From Cryptomeria japonica (lineage: Eukaryota > Streptophyta > Pinopsida > Cupressales > Cupressaceae): DNA of 64,000 nt. Below the pieces are notes generated by a model. It saw only the letters and a program-made list of their open reading frames with translations, had not been told where the DNA came from and did no database searches. Each line of letters begins with the position of its first letter. Within the stretch, counting starts at the first letter, position 1. The stretch covers positions 182,850,951 to 182,914,950 of the forward strand of contig NC_081413.1 of NCBI RefSeq assembly GCF_030272615.1, in the 5' to 3' direction. Both the position numbers and the translations under genes were made by a program. Below are positions 58,996 to 64,000 of this stretch, in pieces.

Positions 58996-61900
58996 CTAGT
59001 CTAGCATGTCATCTACCCCCCGATCTTGCTGATCAACATTTCGGGAAGGCAGGGAACATGCCAGAGGAGGAACATCCAACACAGGAGATGGAGCTATCAC
59101 AAGATCCAAACAAGGGCTATGTTCATGTTCCGAGCCACATTGTTCTTGTCTAGGAGCTAGGATAAGTGCTTTAGAAAATTCATTAGATAAATGGTTATCG
59201 ATATCAACAAGTTCATATTCACTATCAGAAGCAAGAGGAGTAACATTTTCATCTATATCATCATCAAGATTTATAAAAATAGGATCTTTAACTCGCACAG
59301 GATCAAGATCATCATGCATCTTATGTTTAGGAGATTTAGGTTCAAAGTCCGGCTGAGGAGAAAATGGAATAATGCTTGTTGAAGGTGTTTTTGGAGATTG
59401 CAAAGTTTGAGCTCTAAGACGACGCTTTCGCCGGCGTTCACGTGCAGAACGATTTCGTCTAGTCTTAGTAGGAAGTTGCGAAGACTGAGGAGGAGGAATG
59501 TTCTCATCCTTAGCACTTGGGTGTTTAGGTTGTGGTCTCTTAGGCTAGATAATAGGAGAAGAAGAAGGTCTCTTCTCTCTATAAAAAGAAGGAGGAGGAA
59601 CTGCTCCATACAAAGGAGGAATTTTTGGTTTAGGGAGAAGACCCAGTCCATCATGATGAGGAGGTATAGGTCTACTCTTAGGAAGTTTATTAGGTATAGA
59701 CATAGTCACATCCATAGGGATGGGTTGAGAATCTTCTTGAGGAAAGACATTAGTTTTATCTTTCAACGGAAGAACTTCCTTCTCAAGAATGATAGGAATG
59801 TCAAGTTTAGGTGTTCTAGGTTCACTTAGAGATAGGATCATATCTGTTTTCCACTTTTGATAAGATTTGAAAAGATGATCACTTCGCAGAGGAAGAGATT
59901 GGAATTGTTTAGGCCAAAAGTAGTCAAGAGGAACACTAGAGGTTCTTTCAGCTGGTTTAAAGAGACTATGATTGACAGTAACAACTTCACCATTGTGGGG
60001 AAATTTCAAACACTTATGAATAGGAGAAGCAATAGCTTTCATGGAAGATAGCCAAGGATAGCCAAGCTTCACACGAAATTGTTCGGAAGATGGAATAATA
60101 GCAAAGTTCACATCAAGGGATTTGTTATGGACTTCAATAGGCAATGTAATAGAACCAATTGCAGGAGAAGAAAATGCATCAAATAATTTCACAATCACAT
60201 CTGTTTTGTCATAGATCACTTGATTCAATTGCAAAGTAAAAAGAAATTCTTCAGTAATAACATTAACCATGCACGAAGGATCAATAAGCACTCCACGGCA
60301 AGGTGTATTCTTAACTTTTGCAACTATGTATAAAGGACCATCAGGTGCCCTAATGGTTTCGCTAGAATCAAATGTGATGGAAGGTTCTTTAGGGATTTCT
60401 TGCTTCTCTACAAAGTTAATCACATTCGGAGTCATAGACACAAGACCATCAGATGAGAGAGAGGAATCATTAGTCTCAATCGCATTAGAGGTATGAAAAG
60501 GCAATGGATCAGTGAAAATCTGAAGATTTTGATTAGGAGGAGCTACAGATGTGTTGCCTTTATCATTCACTCCAGAAACAGAGATAGTATTATTATCAAT
60601 CAAATCTTGAATTTTACCCTTTAAAGAAAAACATTTTTCAGTATCATGACCAGGCTGACGGTGAAATTGACAAAAAGCTTTGTTATCAAAATAAGGTGAA
60701 GTAATCTTTGCAGGATCAATTTGTCTTATAGGAGGAAGAGTAAGCACATTTTGTTCCAATAACTTATTCATAATACTATGCAATGATTCATTCAAAGGAG
60801 TATACTTTCTTTCTTTCTTGAAAAATTTAGAAATAGGGGGCACACCTGCTGCTGCATTCACATTGTTGTTGATGATGTTTTCATTGAATTTGATGGAATC
60901 TCTGTTCGGTTTAAACTTTCCAAATGGTTGTTGACTGCTATCACCCTTATCACTCGGAGCCATAGGATGTGATTGTTCCATTTGACTCACAGTCAGTTGA
61001 TAATTGTGAAGAGTGGCGCACAACTGTTGGAAAGAAGTAAAATCAGAAAACAGAAGTTTGTCTCGAATATCTTTTTGTAAATTAGAAATAAAGATTCTTT
61101 GAATATCATTGTCAGGCACTGGAAAAGAAATTTGAGCATACAAATGCTTATATCTACCAATGAAATCAGTCACTTTTTCTTTAACACCTTGTTTACAATG
61201 CATTAAATCAATCAAAGTAACTTTAGGACTTATATTGTTTTGAAATTGTTGAATGAAAGCATTTGCAAGTTGTTCAAAAGAAGTAATAGAATAAGAAGGC
61301 AACGATCAATACCATTGTAGGGCTTTGTCTCTTAATGTTCTAGTAAATAGTTTTGCAAGCAACCTTTGGTCATAAGCAAAATCAGTACAAATTGTTTGAA
61401 AAGTCTTAACATGTGTTAGAGGATCTCCTTTACCATTATAAAGTTCCAAATGCGGGATTTCAACATGTTTAGGAGGGATAGCTCGAACAATGTCAAGAGA
61501 AAGTGGGCTCGCAACATCAAATGTGGGCACACTAAACTTAGATTGATTCATAGAGGCAATTTGTTGTTGTAAAGAAGAGACAGTTTGTGCTAGATTGTTA
61601 ATGGTCGCTTCAGTCGAAGAATTCATATTGGATGTGTTAGATTGAGATGGAGGTGTTATGTTATTGAAAGAAGGTAGAGAGTAAGGTGGTGGGACCCTAT
61701 GATAATTAGTCATAGGAGATGATTGGATAGGAGGAACACTACAAGGAGGAATAGAATGATTAAATGAATTGCCCCCTTGCGTCATGTTCATTTGTGATGA
61801 TATAATAGGCACACTCATTGGAGGAATGAATGAAGAAGTCGGATTGAATGAAGGAATAGGGTTAATTGAAGAAGAAGGGTTGCCCCCATGACTGGTGATC

Positions 61901-62406
61901 ACAGGAGGAATGTCTTGTATAGAGGTAGCCATGATGTTTGATGTAAAGGTAGGTATACTAGCAATAGAAGTCGTCAAAGGAATAGAATGATTGTCTTGTG
62001 TAGGAGGTTGTGTATAACCTAAGGTTTCGGCACAACTCTTCATAGGCATCACATTTGAATCCACAATGTGTGCAATACCATGCAAAATATCAATTCCATT
62101 CTTATCACATTGAAGCATATGTTTTAGACCCTCAATTAAAGGAAGAGCTTGACTATCAGGGTATTCATGAGACATCCATTGTCGAAAATCGTCAAATTGG
62201 TTATCCAATTTCGAAAGTTGTTCTTCAAAAACCTCATGGAGAGCTTCTTCATCATTAGGAGGATTAGAGGAATTACCCATGTCCTCGTTAAAAAGGCTAT
62301 TCAAATTAGGTTCCATCTCCTCAGTAATTAAACCTCGGAAAGACTTAATTCTACGGCTTCGTCTAACGGGAATAGTGTAAGTAGGGCTTATTGTTGTAAA
62401 ACTCAT
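58996..62406 (-). pseudogene. E7 gag plus protease-like ORF, 1137 codons, two stops
   Basis: It starts at ATG 62406 (MSFTTISPTYTIPVRRSRR). One frame runs to 58996 with TGA near 61306 and TAG near 59545 as the only breaks. Order: Pro/Ser/Gln-rich N-terminus; capsid (HLELYNGKGDPLTHVKTF, RTLRDKALQWY, IQQFQNNISPKV, about 61490-61000); zinc-binding-like segment CQFHRQPGHDTEKCF (about 60675); protease-like domain with VLIDPSCMVNVI (about 60300) and KLGYPWLSSMKA (about 60080); then an Arg-rich segment (RNRSARERRRKRRLR, about 59450) and an acidic tail. In the protease active site D-S/T-G is replaced by D-P-S, so it is probably inactive. RT, RNase H and integrase are absent. Confidence 0.88.
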
Positions 62407-62510
62407 GCACTAGAGAAGGAGAGAAAATTTTGAATTTAGAGGTAGCAATTTTCAGTAAGATCAACCAATTTTCTGGATTTAAGCTGTTAAATGCAATCAC
62501 AACAGTCTCC

Positions 62511-62594
62511 CAAAATTTCGAAAAAAATGTCCGGGACCGTGGCGCCCGGAGTGCAACACGGTCCCTGCAACTTTTTCCGAAATTTGCAGGGATG
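62511..62594. repeat. Hairpin module 1 in the E7 leader
   Basis: A perfect 9-bp inner stem GGGACCGTG (62533-62541) / CACGGTCCC (62557-62565) has a 15-base loop with GCGCCCGG. Outer A/T-rich arms (AAATTTCGAAAAA / TTTTTCCGAAATTT) extend the stem to about 30 imperfect pairs. Confidence 0.85.
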
Positions 62595-63130
62595 AAAGGT
62601 ATGATGATTTTAGAGCTAATCTGAAAAAATTGAGTGATTTTACGATCTATAGATAGGCCAAATTAAAGTTGTAATCTCAAAATTGAACCCTATCAATATT
62701 GTCGAAAAATGCAAAATTTGAATTTTGAAAAAGAGAGGGAAACTGAAATTTTGAATTTTATGATTTTAGAGGGAATGTCAAAAGCAATGCAAATTTTGAA
62801 ATTCAAAAATTGACTCAATTTCACACAAAATTCAATTTTGAAAGCGGAAATCGAAGTTGTTGTAATTAAGCACTTAATTTCAAAAGTCACAAAATGCAAG
62901 AATTTGAATAAAGTACTGAAATTTCGAATGATTGCAAACACAATTTTCAGATTTATGATAATAAAAACGCAATTTTGACACAAAATTTTAATTTCAATGA
63001 CTTTTGAATGATTAGAAGCCTTAGACCAAGCAATCGCAAAACCAACTTTGACTGTAATTTTGAAAGTGTTATAATTGATAAAATCAGCCAAAATTCTGGA
63101 TTTTAGTAGGAAAATACAGCAAGATCTCGC

Positions 63131-63211
63131 TCCCGAAATTTTGGAAAAAATGTCGGGGACGATGGCGCTCGGAGTACAACACGGTCCTCGCAACTTTTTT
63201 CCAAATTTTCA
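63131..63211. repeat. Hairpin module 2 in the E7 leader
   Basis: Outer arms GAAATTTTGGAAAAAA (63135-63150) and TTTTTTCCAAATTTTC (63195-63210) pair with one mismatch. The inner core GGACGATGGCGCTC is degraded. It is a direct repeat of module 1, about 620 bp away. Confidence 0.85.
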
Positions 63212-63563
63212 GGGATGAAAGATATTGTGATTTTATTGCAGAATCCAAAGTTACAGCTGATTTGGAGATGTTTTGATTGGTCAAATTGTCAGACAAAGGT
63301 TGAATTAAGAGGGTTTCAAAAATTAGGGTTTTGATATTTAACCACTTAATCTTCAGAATTAAAGCACAAATATGAATTGAAAATTTGTAATAGAAAGGCA
63401 GATCTGAAACAGGCATTAACATTTAGACATTTCGCAAGTTCAATTACCAAAAAGAAAATTTAGGGTTTTTATGCAATCACCTCTAAAATTTTGCAAAAGA
63501 TCAAACATGGAAATGTAATCAAATTTTTTTTTTTAGATCTAAGCATGAAAAATCAGAAAGGAT

Positions 63564-63582
63564 GTTCACGTCAGGTTCACCA
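63564..63582 (-). other. E7 primer-binding site
   Basis: On the - strand TGGTGAACCTGACGTGAAC follows the LTR after TTT. It differs by one base over its first 17 from the E3 site. Confidence 0.8.
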
Positions 63583-63585
63583 AAA

Positions 63586-64000
63586 TGTAAAGCGGAAAAA
63601 TCACGATCGAACCCTAGTTGCTCTCCCCTCTTCCGACTCTGAGGAGAGAGAAGGGAGGTTCGCTAGGATTCGATGGTTTTTCACTTAGGGGAGAGACTTT
63701 ACATTCAAAAGAGGGGTTGAAACTCATAAGATCCAATCCCACACAATGCAAGATTGGATGCTAAATGAATTTCAAGGGTTAGGAAAGCAAGGCTACCCTC
63801 TTTTGTAAAGAATGTTGTTAAGGAAATTAAGCTAGGAATGCATAGAAAGTCATAAAGATTCGCTTATAAACTGAGTTCGGGTTATAGGATGAAGCTGCGG
63901 ACCTGGAATTAACAGTAAAATGTCGATACGGCGCTGTCCTGCAAATTTGAGCAAAAGTTGTCGGGACGATGGCGCCTAGCGCCACGGTCCTCCGAAAAAT
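63586..64000 (-). repeat. 5' LTR of E7 (partial, window edge)
   Basis: It matches 57009-57425 with about eight differences. The rest lies outside the window. Confidence 0.92.

Larger units (their letters stand above)
62407..63563 (-). other. E7 leader with two hairpin modules
   Basis: A long noncoding, AT-rich leader, apart from two GC-core hairpin modules at 62511-62594 and 63131-63211. I see no ORF. Confidence 0.75.
57009..64000 (-). mobile_element. E7: Gag-only LTR retrotransposon (TR-GAG type), partner of E3
   Basis: On the - strand: 5' LTR (from beyond 64000 to 63586), PBS (63582-63564), leader (63563-62407), one gag/protease-like ORF (62406-58996), short tail, polypurine tract and 3' LTR (58256-57009). 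No RT, RNase H or integrase is present. The terminal signals are shared with E3. LTR portions differ by about 2% over the 415 bases available. Confidence 0.9.

Noticed and set aside
59398-59829. Arg/Ser-rich + strand ORF opposite E7 gag
   Set aside because: It is a shadow of the E7 ORF on the - strand, which has recognisable capsid and protease-like motifs in register.
62541-62550. TGGCGCCCG in the hairpin loops as a primer-binding site like that of lentiviruses
   Set aside because: It lies inside a hairpin, occurs within LTRs as well as leaders, and a good PBS directly follows the LTR in both elements.

Overview
This 64 kb window looks like repeat-dense intergenic DNA from the nuclear genome of a vascular plant with a large genome. 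A conifer or other gymnosperm is plausible, but nothing in the sequence proves it. I see no host gene, rRNA, tRNA or CRISPR. Almost every base belongs to a nested or tandem set of LTR retrotransposons, all with broken ORFs. Names E1-E7 are mine.

Layout. E1 (1-4925, +) is the 3' end of an element, probably Ty1/copia-like, with a long coiled-coil ORF and a 3' LTR. It ends inside E2A, a Ty3/gypsy element on the - strand (4931-9693 and 39672-about 46153). E2A is cut by E3 (9694-39671, +), a Tat-like Ty3/gypsy element whose flanks carry the target duplication ATATC. E3 is cut by E4 (17862-35444, +), a Tekay-like chromovirus arranged as [truncated body]-LTR-[body]-LTR with LTRs of about 4.35 kb. 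A second E2 copy, E2B (about 46154-52128, -), joins E2A through a single LTR. E2B is interrupted by E5 (52129-56872, +), a Ty1/copia element whose 3' LTR stops after about 6 bases. A 136-bp LTR start of another element (E6, 56873-57008) follows, and then E7 (57009 to beyond 64000, -), which encodes Gag and a protease-like domain but no polymerase.

How the parts fit. E3 has protease, RT, RNase H, archaeal-type RNase H and integrase but no recognisable Gag capsid or zinc knuckle. E7 has Gag and a protease-like domain with a defective catalytic motif, but no RT, RNase H or integrase. The two share the primer-binding site, the polypurine tract, both LTR ends and a large GGCGCC-loop hairpin module. 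This suggests a split retrotransposon pair in which E3 supplies Pol and E7 supplies Gag. It is the most interesting candidate system here.

Other themes. (1) Premature stops are overwhelmingly TAG or TGA where CAG or CGA is expected, and six cases are seen directly between the two E4 bodies. This points to decay by deamination of methylated CHG and CG sites. (2) Two different families (E2, E4) show body-LTR-body arrangements. (3) Extra ORFs of unknown function occur: a related-looking ORF before the 3' LTR in E1 and E2, and an antisense plant-mobile-domain ORF in E3. All frame, stop and repeat statements come from reading the sequence by eye. Family names are recognition of motifs, not search results.
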